Below are positions 1 through 8,505 of a DNA stretch of 29,939 nucleotides, in pieces. The DNA lies in assembly GCA_029779995.1 (NCBI GenBank), contig JAKOZM010000208.1:1-29939 (forward strand), written 5' to 3'. A program made the position numbers and the translations under genes. Position 1 is the stretch's first letter. Each line of letters begins with the position of its first letter. The stretch comes from Actinomycetes bacterium (GTDB taxonomy: Bacteria > Actinomycetota > Actinomycetes > S36-B12 > UBA10799). The notes below the pieces were generated by a model. That model did no database searches. It was not told the origin of the DNA and worked only from the letters and a program-made list of their open reading frames with translations.

Positions 1-1014
1 CCCACCGACGAGAGCCTGCGACGTATCGGCGACAGCGTGCGCCGCATGGGTCGCGTGGACGCGTTCGTGGCTGTGGGCGGGGGGTCCAGCATCGACACCG
101 CGAAGGCGGCGAACCTGCTGTCCACCAATCCCGGCGACCTCCTTGACTACGTCAACGCCCCGATCGGGGGTGGTGCCGCACCACAGCAGCCGCTCAAACC
201 CCTCATCGCCGTGCCCACCACTACGGGAACCGGGTCCGAGAGCACCACGATCTGCGTGCTCGACGTTCTGGACAAGCATGTGAAGACCGGGATCAGCCAC
301 CCTCGCCTGCGCCCGACGGTGGCTGTCGTTGACCCCGATCTGGTGATGACGCAGCCGCGCATGGTCACCGCCTGCGCGGGCATGGACATCGTGTGTCACG
401 CACTGGAGTCCTTCACCGCGCGACCGTACGACAGTTTCGAGGCGAAGGCACCCGCCCAACGGGTCCCCTACTGCGGAGCCAACCCGATCTCGGACACGTG
501 GGCGCTGACTGCCCTGCGCCTCGTCGCCGACGCGTTCGTTCCCGCGGTGGTCACCGGCGATCCCGAGGCGATGGCCACCATGGCCCTGGCCGCGACCGTC
601 GCGGGACTGGGATTCGGAAACGCCGGGGTCCACGTTCCGCATGCCAACGCCTACCCGATCGCCGGACAGGTGCGCGACTACCGACCCGCCGACTACCCCG
701 CCGGCAAGGCGCTGGTGCCGCATGGCATGGCTGTCTCGCTGACTGCACCGGCCGCTTTCCGAGCCTTGGCGCCGGCAGATCCCGGCCGTCAGCAGCAGGC
801 CGCCCGGATCCTGGGGGCAGAGGACCTGCCGACCGCCCTGCGCAACCTGATGGACGCCGTGGGGATGCCCAGCGGCCTGGCCGAGGTCGGCGTGCTGGAG
901 CCCGACATCCCGGAGCTGGTCGAGGGCACTCTGGCCCAGCAACGTCTGCTGGCTCTGGCACCGATGTCGCTGGATCCCGACGACCTGGCCAGGATCTTCC
1001 GGGAGTCCCTGTGA
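1..1014 (+). CDS. Iron-containing alcohol dehydrogenase, hydroxyacid-oxoacid transhydrogenase-like (5' truncated)
   Basis: The reading frame is open from base 1, so the start lies outside the window. The visible part has the nucleotide-binding GGGSS-DTAK motif, the PTTTGTGSE motif, and metal-ligand regions typical of group III iron dehydrogenases (GMDIVCHALES, then HVPHANAYP, then VPHG). The stretch GNAGVHVPHANAYPIAG followed by a DY..KALVPHG segment closely resembles the ADHFE1/HOT branch, which couples oxidation of a hydroxyacid such as 4-hydroxybutyrate to reduction of 2-oxoglutarate. That substrate is inferred from family resemblance, not shown. The stop overlaps the GTG of the next gene (GTGA), so the two are translationally coupled and probably in one operon. 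A plain short-chain alcohol dehydrogenase is the alternative. Confidence 0.88.
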   Translation, partial: PTDESLRRIGDSVRRMGRVDAFVAVGGGSSIDTAKAANLLSTNPGDLLDYVNAPIGGGAAPQQPLKPLIAVPTTTGTGSESTTICVLDVLDKHVKTGISHPRLRPTVAVVDPDLVMTQPRMVTACAGMDIVCHALESFTARPYDSFEAKAPAQRVPYCGANPISDTWALTALRLVADAFVPAVVTGDPEAMATMALAATVAGLGFGNAGVHVPHANAYPIAGQVRDYRPADYPAGKALVPHGMAVSLTAPAAFRALAPADPGRQQQAARILGAEDLPTALRNLMDAVGMPSGLAEVGVLEPDIPELVEGTLAQQRLLALAPMSLDPDDLARIFRESL

Positions 1015-1421
1015 ACCGCTACCCCATTGCCACCCGGTGGAACGACAACGACCACTACGGCCATGTCAACAACGCGACCTACTTCGAGTATCTGGACACC
1101 GCCGTCAACGGCTGGCTGATGCAGAGCACCGGCTTGGACATCCGCGAACTGCCCGCTGTGGGCATCGTGGCCAGCGTGAGTTGTGAGTTCTACCGTGAGA
1201 TCGGTTTTCCCGATGTCCTGGAGGTCGAGCTGTTCACCGAGCGCATCGGCACTTCCAGCGTTACCTACCAGCTGGACGTCTTCCGGTCCGGCGACGCCGA
1301 GGTACGCGCACGCGGCCGCTTCGTCCATGTCTACGTCGACGCGACGACTCGCCGTCCGGTGCCGATCCCGGCCGTGGTGGGCGCGGCGCTGGCAGCACTG
1401 CCTGAAAGACTCCAGACATGA
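1011..1421 (+). CDS. Acyl-CoA thioesterase, 4HBT hotdog family
   Basis: A 136-residue single hotdog-fold protein of usual family length. The motif DNDHYGHVNNATYFEYLDTA near residues 10-30 is the 4-hydroxybenzoyl-CoA thioesterase signature, with the Asp/His-containing loop followed by the central helix. Such enzymes hydrolyse acyl-CoA thioesters in the cytosol. The GTG start at 1011 overlaps the preceding stop, and the gene's own stop overlaps the next ATG, so it is the middle member of a tightly coupled + strand operon. Its substrate is unknown. Nearby acyl-CoA dehydrogenase, MaoC and SDR genes suggest fatty acyl or related CoA esters. A longer frame open upstream of the GTG is only a shadow of the dehydrogenase gene. 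Confidence 0.9.
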   Translation: MNRYPIATRWNDNDHYGHVNNATYFEYLDTAVNGWLMQSTGLDIRELPAVGIVASVSCEFYREIGFPDVLEVELFTERIGTSSVTYQLDVFRSGDAEVRARGRFVHVYVDATTRRPVPIPAVVGAALAALPERLQT

Positions 1422-2350
1422 ATCGAAAGATGTTCGAGGCGCACGTGCAGTTCGAGCTGGACCAGTGGCCGGCGTCAGTCACCGATGAGGTACAGGCGGC
1501 GTTCGCATGGCTGAGCACGGTACGCGCCGGCGACGTCCTCACCCCGGAGACGGTACTCGGGGTGATCGACGGCTGGCCGGGACCCGACGTGGCCGGGGTG
1601 CAACAGATTCATGAGGCCGCGTTGCAGGACCAGACCAGGATCAGCGATCTGGTCCGGCGCAGCGACTACGACCGGTTGGCACGGGAGGTGATGGGGCTGG
1701 GCGATGTTCAGGAGGCGGCCATCGACCAAGTCACTACCAGCGAGGTGTACGCCGAACTCATCACCCACGTCCTCTACCACGGCATCAAGAACTACGTCAT
1801 GACCGAGAGCCCGGTCGCGAAGGTCCCGGGAGCGTCGGCCTTCATGAAGTTCGGACAGAATGCCATGGACCGAGGTGCGCCCAAACTCAGCAAGGGTATC
1901 GACCGGCAACTGATGGCCTTCGTCAACGCCAACATCCAGGACAGTCTGCGCGAGAGCAGGACCTACCTGACCTCGGTGGTGGACGAGTCGGCGATGAGTG
2001 AGGTGGCAGGCGAGATCTGGAACCGCAATGCCGAGGTCACAGTCTCCGAGGTCGCCGGTCTCATCCCGCAGGAGATCGCGATGGCACTCGCCGGGATCGC
2101 GCTCGACATGTGGGACCACCTGCGCGACACTGTGGCCTTCCGCGACCAGGTGAGCAGGTGGCTGGACGACAACGCGCACCGCAGTGTGGCCGATCTGCTC
2201 GCCGATGCCGGGGTGACGCCCGACCAGGTGGTGTTGGCCCTGGATCCGTGGCTGACCAGGGCCGTCGAGGATGGCTACCTGGAGGCCCGGATCCGGGCCC
2301 GCCTGCAGCCCTTCTACGAGAGTTTCAAACCGGCGGTTCGGCGCTCCTGA
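1418..2350 (+). CDS. Conserved-looking protein of unknown function, 310 aa
   Basis: I do not recognise this protein. It has no signal peptide and no clear membrane span. It looks predominantly alpha-helical and acidic, with a central stretch (about residues 115-175: YHGIKNYV, GASAFMKFGQNAMDRGAPKLSKGIDRQL) that is glycine- and lysine-rich and could be a conserved core. The ATG at 1418 overlaps the thioesterase stop (ATGA), so it is translationally coupled to an acyl-CoA enzyme and probably works in the same process. Its 3' end overlaps the end of the convergent SDR gene by 26 bp. A lipid-handling or scaffold role is a guess from context only. Confidence 0.8.
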   Translation: MNRKMFEAHVQFELDQWPASVTDEVQAAFAWLSTVRAGDVLTPETVLGVIDGWPGPDVAGVQQIHEAALQDQTRISDLVRRSDYDRLAREVMGLGDVQEAAIDQVTTSEVYAELITHVLYHGIKNYVMTESPVAKVPGASAFMKFGQNAMDRGAPKLSKGIDRQLMAFVNANIQDSLRESRTYLTSVVDESAMSEVAGEIWNRNAEVTVSEVAGLIPQEIAMALAGIALDMWDHLRDTVAFRDQVSRWLDDNAHRSVADLLADAGVTPDQVVLALDPWLTRAVEDGYLEARIRARLQPFYESFKPAVRRS

Positions 2351-3083
2351 TGCGCTGACCGGCGGCGAACATCTGCAGCTGGTAGGCCCTGGGGTGTAAC
2401 CGTTTGTCCCAATACGCCTTCTGCGCCCCGGCGTCGGGCAGGATCAGAAACACCCCGTCAGCCACCGCGTCGACCACTCGGGCGGCGATCTGGTCGGCGT
2501 CGAACGGGGCGCGCTCGATGAGTTTGGCGCTGATGGCCGCCATGACCGGGTCGCCGTCGGTCAGGGATGCTGCCAGATTGGTGCGGAAGAACGACGGACA
2601 CACCACGCTGACCTGCACACCCCATGGCGCCAACTCGTGGTTCAGGCTCTCCGACATGGCGACCACCGCGGCCTTGCTGGCCGTGTACGCGCTCATCCCG
2701 GCCGGGTGCACCAGCCCCGCCAGCGAGGCGACGTTGACCAGATGTCCGCGGCCCTGCTGCTTGAACAGCGGCGCGAACGCCGCACACCCGTTGGCGACCC
2801 CGACCACGTTCACATCGAGGACGCGGTGCCATTCCTGGGCATCGGTGCGGTCCACCCGGCCACCGCCTGCCACCCCGGCATTGTTGATCAGGATGTCCAG
2901 GCCACCCCAGGTCTGCTCGACGTGGTCGCGGGCATCACGCCAGTCCGCCTCTGAGCGCACGTCCAGGGCCACGTCGGCATCGGCCAGGTCGGCCCCGATC
3001 ACCTGATGCCCACGTGCCCGGTACTGTCGCGCCAACGCCGCGCCCAGCCCGCCGGCTGCGCCCGTGATGAGGACCCGGGCCAC
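2325..3083 (-). CDS. Short-chain dehydrogenase/reductase
   Basis: A 252-residue classical SDR. It shows the Rossmann glycine motif TGAAGGLG at about 7-14, NNAG at 67-70, and a catalytic triad of Ser120, Tyr133 and Lys137 (YTASK). It should oxidise or reduce a hydroxyl/carbonyl group using NAD(P). I chose the GTG at 3083 because it overlaps the acyl-CoA dehydrogenase stop (TAGTG) and places the beta-strand VLITG directly at the N-terminus. An upstream extension in this frame is only a shadow of the neighbouring gene. It is the last gene of the four-gene - strand operon. The long C-terminal part after residue 190 (FDADQIAARVVDAV, then QKAYWDKRLHPRAYQ) resembles SDRs annotated in lipid degradation. 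The substrate is not known. Confidence 0.9.
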   Translation of the reverse strand: MARVLITGAAGGLGAALARQYRARGHQVIGADLADADVALDVRSEADWRDARDHVEQTWGGLDILINNAGVAGGGRVDRTDAQEWHRVLDVNVVGVANGCAAFAPLFKQQGRGHLVNVASLAGLVHPAGMSAYTASKAAVVAMSESLNHELAPWGVQVSVVCPSFFRTNLAASLTDGDPVMAAISAKLIERAPFDADQIAARVVDAVADGVFLILPDAGAQKAYWDKRLHPRAYQLQMFAAGQRIRSAEPPV

Positions 3084-4228
3084 TACAGACCCAGATCCCG
3101 GCCGATGAGCTCCTTCATGATCTCGTTGCTGCCCGCCCAGATCTTCGTGACGCGGGCGTCGCGCCAGGCCCGGGCCACCCGGTACTCGTTCATGTAGCCG
3201 TAGCCGCCGTGCAACTGCAAGCAGGCATCGATGACCTCGTTCTGCACCTGCGCCGACCACCACTTGGCCTTCGCCGCGTCGACCGCGGTGAGCGTGCCCT
3301 CGTTGAAGGCCAGCACACACTGGTCGGCGTAGGCCTGGGAGACCTCGATCTTGGTGACCAGCTCGGCGACCAAGAACTTGTTGTACTGGAAAGCGCCGAT
3401 CGGTTGGCCGAAGGCCTTTCGCTCCTTGACGTAGGCGATGGTCTCTTCGAGAACCGCCGCCGCGTGCGCGATGTTTGACACCGCGGCTCCCAGCCGCTCC
3501 TGCGGCAGCCGCTCCATCATGTGGATGAACCCGCGGTCGAGTTCACCGATGAGGTTGGCCTCTGGAACCCGCACGTTGTCGAAGAACAGTTCCGAGGTGT
3601 CACTCTCGGTCTGCCCGACCTTGTCCAGCTTGCGGCCACGGCTGAACCCGGGCATGTCGGCTTCCACGCCGAACAGCGAGATGCCGCGGGCACCGGACCC
3701 CGGGTTGGTGCGGGCCGCCACAACGATCAGGTCGGCCGAGTAGCCGTTGGTGATGAACGTCTTGGACCCGTTGAGGATCCAGGCGTCACCGTCCTTGACG
3801 GCAGTGGTCTTCAGCGCCGCGAGGTCGGAGCCGCCGCTCGGTTCGGTCATGCCGATGGCGGTGACCAGTTCCCCGCTGCAGAAACCGGGCAGCCAACGCT
3901 GCTTCTGCTCCGGCGTGCACAGGTCACGCAGGTAGGGCGCCACGATGTCGGCGTGGATGCCAAGGCAGGAGGACAGCGCCGCCGAAGTAGCCGACAGTTC
4001 CTCGCTCATCACCGCGTTGAAGCGGTAGTCGTCGGCCTGCGATCCGCCGTACTCCTCCTCGATCTCCAGGCCGAGGAAACCCTGCTTGCCGGCTTCGATC
4101 CACACGTCGCGCGGGATGGCCTTGGCCTCGATGAACTCATCGAGGCGCGGCCGGACCTCCCGGTCGAGCCACGTGCGTACCGATGCCCGGAACGCCTCGT
4201 GATCCTCGGTGTAAATGGTGCGCTTCAT
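3083..4228 (-). CDS. Acyl-CoA dehydrogenase, LCAD-like
   Basis: A full-length 381-residue FAD-dependent acyl-CoA dehydrogenase catalysing alpha,beta-desaturation of an acyl-CoA. It has the family signatures AIGMTEPSGGSDLA (124-137) and LHGGYGYMNEYRVARAWRDAR (339-359). The C-terminal motif reads IWAGSNEIM rather than the medium-chain IYEGTNEIQ, so the catalytic Glu is not at the medium-chain position. The segment GFIHMMERLPQERL (233-246) matches long-chain and isovaleryl enzymes, where the base sits in LxxERL, pointing to Glu244. The ATG at 4228 overlaps the MaoC stop (ATGA). Expected partners are an electron-transfer flavoprotein, not in the window, and the MaoC and SDR enzymes beside it. Confidence 0.94.
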   Translation of the reverse strand: MKRTIYTEDHEAFRASVRTWLDREVRPRLDEFIEAKAIPRDVWIEAGKQGFLGLEIEEEYGGSQADDYRFNAVMSEELSATSAALSSCLGIHADIVAPYLRDLCTPEQKQRWLPGFCSGELVTAIGMTEPSGGSDLAALKTTAVKDGDAWILNGSKTFITNGYSADLIVVAARTNPGSGARGISLFGVEADMPGFSRGRKLDKVGQTESDTSELFFDNVRVPEANLIGELDRGFIHMMERLPQERLGAAVSNIAHAAAVLEETIAYVKERKAFGQPIGAFQYNKFLVAELVTKIEVSQAYADQCVLAFNEGTLTAVDAAKAKWWSAQVQNEVIDACLQLHGGYGYMNEYRVARAWRDARVTKIWAGSNEIMKELIGRDLGL

Positions 4229-4689
4229 CTCGCGTCCTTTCCGACCATGACGGCCACTGTCTCGGCCACACAGGCCGGCTTGTCAGAACCCTCGAGTACA
4301 ACGGTGACGCGGGTTGTCACCTGCGACCCCAAGGAGGATGGCGTGACCGAGAGCAGTTCCACTTCACCGCGGACCCGCGACCCCACCGGCACCGGGGCCG
4401 GGAACCGGACCTTGTTGCAGCCGTAGTTGACGGCCAGCGCGAGGTTGTCGACCGCGTACACCTCCCACGCCAGCCGCGGGATGAGGCTCAGCGTCAGGAA
4501 GCCATGAGCGATCGTCGTCCCGAACGGCCCGTCCTTGGCGCGCTCGGGATCGACGTGGATCCACTGGTGGTCACCGGTCGCATCGGCGAACAGGTCGACC
4601 TGTTCCTGGGTGATCTCGTGCCAATCGCTGGTGCCGAGGTGTTCGCCCTGCGCTGCGCTCAGTTGCGCCAGCCCGTCGAAGATGCGCAT
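4225..4689 (-). CDS. MaoC-family (R)-hydratase / dehydratase
   Basis: A 154-residue single hotdog MaoC-like protein. The hydratase motif is visible as FADATGDHQWIHVDPERAK (about 34-52), with the conserved Asp and His of the (R)-specific enoyl-CoA hydratase active site, followed by GTTIAHGFLTLSLIP. The expected reaction is hydration of a 2-enoyl-CoA or the reverse dehydration. The start ATG overlaps the upstream SDR stop (TGATG) and the stop overlaps the acyl-CoA dehydrogenase ATG, so it is locked between them by translational coupling. Together the three genes encode desaturation, hydration and hydroxyacyl oxidation steps of a beta-oxidation-like pathway; no thiolase is seen here. Confidence 0.93.
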   Translation of the reverse strand: MRIFDGLAQLSAAQGEHLGTSDWHEITQEQVDLFADATGDHQWIHVDPERAKDGPFGTTIAHGFLTLSLIPRLAWEVYAVDNLALAVNYGCNKVRFPAPVPVGSRVRGEVELLSVTPSSLGSQVTTRVTVVLEGSDKPACVAETVAVMVGKDAR

Positions 4690-5438
4690 CAGTCCTTGGG
4701 ACCTCCTGCCACGTAGATGACCTGGCCGCTGACGAAGCCGGCACCCTCGCTGGCCAGGAACGACACCGTGTGGGCGATGTCGTCGGGCTGGCCGACCCGG
4801 CCGACCGGGATCTGCTGGGCGGCGAGTTCGATGAACTGGTCGAACCCGATGCCGATCCGCTCGGCGGTGGCAGCGGTCATGTCCGTCTGGATGAAGCCGG
4901 GGGCGATCGCATTGGCGGTGACGTTGTAGCGTCCGAGCTCGATGGCCAGAGTCTTGGTGAACCCCTGCATGCCGGCCTTGGCCGCGGAGTAGTTGGCCTG
5001 ACCCCGGTTGCCCAGAGCCGAAGTGCTGGACAGGTTCACGATGCGCCCGAAGTTCTGCGCCTTCATATGCGGTTGCAGGGCACGGGCCATCAGGAAGGCC
5101 CCCCGCAGGTGGACGTTCAGCACGGCGTCCCAGTCGTCCACGGTCATCTTGTGCAGCATGTTGTCGCGGATGATGCCCGCGTTGTTGACCAGCACCGTCG
5201 GTGCGCCGAGGGCGTCGGCGATGCGATCCACCGCAGCGGCGACCTCCGTCTCGTCGGCGACATTGCACCCCACGGCCATCGCCTGTCCGCCAGCAGCAGT
5301 GATGTCCGCCACCACCGGCTCACAGGCACTGGCGTCGAGATCCAGCACTGCGACGGCCATGCCGTCGCGCGCCAGACGTTTGGCAACTGCGGCTCCGATT
5401 CCCCGAGCCCCTCCGGTGACGACTGCTACGCGCGACAT
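4689..5438 (-). CDS. FabG-like short-chain dehydrogenase/reductase (3-oxoacyl type)
   Basis: A 249-residue SDR, standard FabG length. Motifs are TGGARGIG (8-15), an Asp-rich end of beta-2 (VLDLDAS, 31-37), NNAG (85-88) and the catalytic Ser137, Tyr150, Lys154. The C-terminus carries the usual GF-SGQVIYVAGG cap. The Asp at the end of beta-2 suggests NAD(H) rather than NADP(H), which would fit a degradative 3-hydroxyacyl-CoA dehydrogenase better than fatty-acid synthesis; this is inference. A strong ribosome binding site (GAGGGAGG) lies just before the ATG at 5438. It is the promoter-proximal gene of the four-gene operon and is divergent from the TetR gene. Confidence 0.93.
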   Translation of the reverse strand: MSRVAVVTGGARGIGAAVAKRLARDGMAVAVLDLDASACEPVVADITAAGGQAMAVGCNVADETEVAAAVDRIADALGAPTVLVNNAGIIRDNMLHKMTVDDWDAVLNVHLRGAFLMARALQPHMKAQNFGRIVNLSSTSALGNRGQANYSAAKAGMQGFTKTLAIELGRYNVTANAIAPGFIQTDMTAATAERIGIGFDQFIELAAQQIPVGRVGQPDDIAHTVSFLASEGAGFVSGQVIYVAGGPKD

Positions 5439-5462
5439 GCGGCCTCCCTCAAACGTGTTCTA

Positions 5463-5476
5463 AGCAAGCGCTTACT
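5463..5476. promoter_or_regulatory. Putative TetR operator (KstR2-like palindrome)
   Basis: The sequence AGCAAGCGCTTACT lies midway between the divergent SDR and TetR starts. It fits the mycobacterial KstR2 consensus A-n-CAAG-nn-CTTG-n-T at all fixed positions but one (A instead of G in the right arm). The wider dyad, 5461-5478, pairs at 7 of 9 positions. A TAGCCT hexamer at 5485-5490 could be the TetR -10 element. The likely role is repression of both the acyl-CoA operon and tetR, relieved by an acyl-CoA ligand. The ligand and binding are inferred. Confidence 0.65.
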
Positions 5477-5523
5477 CAGCATGCTAGCCTGCGGGTGGAT
5501 CTCGTCAACCCCCGGAGACAGTT

Positions 5524-6102
5524 ATGCCGACTCGCGCAGAGCAGACCCGCCAACGACTCCTCGATGCCGCTGGGACCGCCTTCGCCGAGCGCGGCTTCCA
5601 CGCCACGACCACCCGCGACATCGCCGCCGCTGCCGGTATGAGCCCGGCCGCGGTTTACGTCCATCACGAGACCAAGGAGGACCTGCTGTACCTGCTGTCC
5701 TTGGAGGGCCATAACGCCACCGACACCTTGGTCCGGCAAGCCATCGCGTGCGCCGACGACCCCGCCGAGCAGTTGACGGCCGTGGTGTCGGCGTTCTGCG
5801 CCTTCCAGGTGGAGCAGCACGTGCTGGCGCGCGTGGTCAACTACGAACTCGAGGCACTGCGGCCCGACCACGCGCAGGAGATCGCACGGCTGCGCCGGTC
5901 GATCCAGCGCCAGGTGCAGCAGGTCGTGGAACGCGGGGTGGACCAGGGGGCCTTTCGCACTAGCAGCGCGGCCATGTCAACGATGGCCATCCTGTCGTTG
6001 TGCGTGGACATCGCCCGCTGGTACCGCCGCGACGCCATGTGGCCGCCGGTGGAGATCGCGGGCTTCTACTCCGACCTCGCACTGCGGATGGTGGGCGCCT
6101 GA
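5524..6102 (+). CDS. TetR-family transcriptional regulator
   Basis: A 192-residue TetR repressor. The N-terminal helix-turn-helix is clear: a TRQRLLDAAGTAFAERG helix (8-24), then TTTRDIAAAAGMSPAAVYVHHETKEDLL as the recognition region (about 28-55). The C-terminal ligand domain resembles the KstR2/FadR-like TetR group acting on lipid operons, though the effector cannot be read from sequence. It is divergent from the acyl-CoA operon with a KstR2-like palindrome between the two, which argues for local control of that operon and self-regulation. A GGAG ribosome binding site precedes the ATG. Its stop overlaps the ATG of the following SGNH hydrolase (TGATG), so that hydrolase is probably co-expressed. 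Confidence 0.94.
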   Translation: MPTRAEQTRQRLLDAAGTAFAERGFHATTTRDIAAAAGMSPAAVYVHHETKEDLLYLLSLEGHNATDTLVRQAIACADDPAEQLTAVVSAFCAFQVEQHVLARVVNYELEALRPDHAQEIARLRRSIQRQVQQVVERGVDQGAFRTSSAAMSTMAILSLCVDIARWYRRDAMWPPVEIAGFYSDLALRMVGA

Positions 6103-6836
6103 TGCGTCTGGTGAGCATCGGCGATTCCTTCACCGAGGGTCTGTGCGACGAGGTGCGCCTCGATGGGGAATACCGCGGGTGGGCCGACCGCGTGGCGGGG
6201 GCGCTGGCACCGGTGGAGTACGCGAACCTCGCCGTGCGCGGCAAGCTGCTCGATCAGATCGTGGCTGAGCAGATTCCGGCAGCGGCACAGATGAGCCCCG
6301 ACGTGGTGACCTTCCACGCCGGCGGCAACGACGTCCTGCGGCGCAGCACCGACCTCGACGACCTCTTCGCTCGCTACGACGCAGCCGTCTCGAGCCTGCC
6401 CGGAAAGGTGGTGTTGTTCACCAGCCTGTCGCGGGCGGGCGGCACTGGCCGGCTGGCCGAGGTGGTGGCCACCCGATTCGCCGCCTTCAACGCCAACGTT
6501 CGCGAGGTGTCGGCCCGCCACGAGACACTGCTCGTCGACCTCGACGCCGTTGCCGCCCTGGCCGACCGCCGCTTCTGGTACGCCGACCGGCTGCACCTCA
6601 ACCCCGAGGGGCACAAGCGCGTGGCGGCGGCCGTGTTGAGCACTCTGGGCCAGGACACCGGCGACTGGTGGCGCCAGCCGCTGCCCGCGGCGTCGTCGCG
6701 CCGCCTGCGCAGCGCCGGCAGCGACCTGCTGTGGGCCAAGAACTACCTCGCCCCGTGGGTCTGGCGTCGCCTGCGCGGCGTCTCCAGCGGTGACGGGCGC
6801 ATCTGCAAGGACCAGGCTCTGCGCCTCATTGCCTGA
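6102..6836 (+). CDS. SGNH/GDSL hydrolase (cytosolic)
   Basis: A 244-residue GDSL-type esterase/lipase without a signal peptide. Block I is SIGDSFTEG (nucleophile Ser9), block III is HAGGNDVLR (Asn76), and block V is ADRLHLNPEGH (Asp162, His165), so the catalytic set is complete. The C-terminal 50 residues (LWAKNYLAPWVWRRLRG) are basic and aromatic and could contact membranes or lipids. It is translationally coupled to tetR (TGATG at 6100-6104). The substrate is unknown; a short acyl ester is likely given the family and neighbours. The gene converges on pap, and the two stops share a perfect hairpin. Confidence 0.92.
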   Translation: MRLVSIGDSFTEGLCDEVRLDGEYRGWADRVAGALAPVEYANLAVRGKLLDQIVAEQIPAAAQMSPDVVTFHAGGNDVLRRSTDLDDLFARYDAAVSSLPGKVVLFTSLSRAGGTGRLAEVVATRFAAFNANVREVSARHETLLVDLDAVAALADRRFWYADRLHLNPEGHKRVAAAVLSTLGQDTGDWWRQPLPAASSRRLRSAGSDLLWAKNYLAPWVWRRLRGVSSGDGRICKDQALRLIA

Positions 6837-6842
6837 GCGGGC

Positions 6843-6848
<6 letters not shown>
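6831..6848. terminator. Hairpin between convergent genes, possible bidirectional terminator
   Basis: GCCTGAGCGGGCTCAGGC forms a perfect 7-bp stem with a CGGG loop. It contains the TGA of the SGNH hydrolase in its left arm and overlaps the stop of the convergent polyphosphate phosphotransferase. There is no U-tract on either strand, so it may act as an RNA-end stabiliser or a weak, factor-assisted terminator. Confidence 0.5.
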
Positions 6849-8324
<1,476 letters not shown>

Positions 8325-8505
8325 GCTGACTCCTGAGATCCCCTGAATGACTCTTGTCCGGCAGTCTGACGCACGTGGTGCCGGGAGGCGCGTTAATGCT
8401 GCGTTTGCCCACGAGCGACCCGCCATTCAACTCCCAGCGCCTTCCCAAGCGCTGATCGTTACCTGTACATTGGCGCCCCTCGAACACACCGGTGAAGGGC
8501 ATCGC

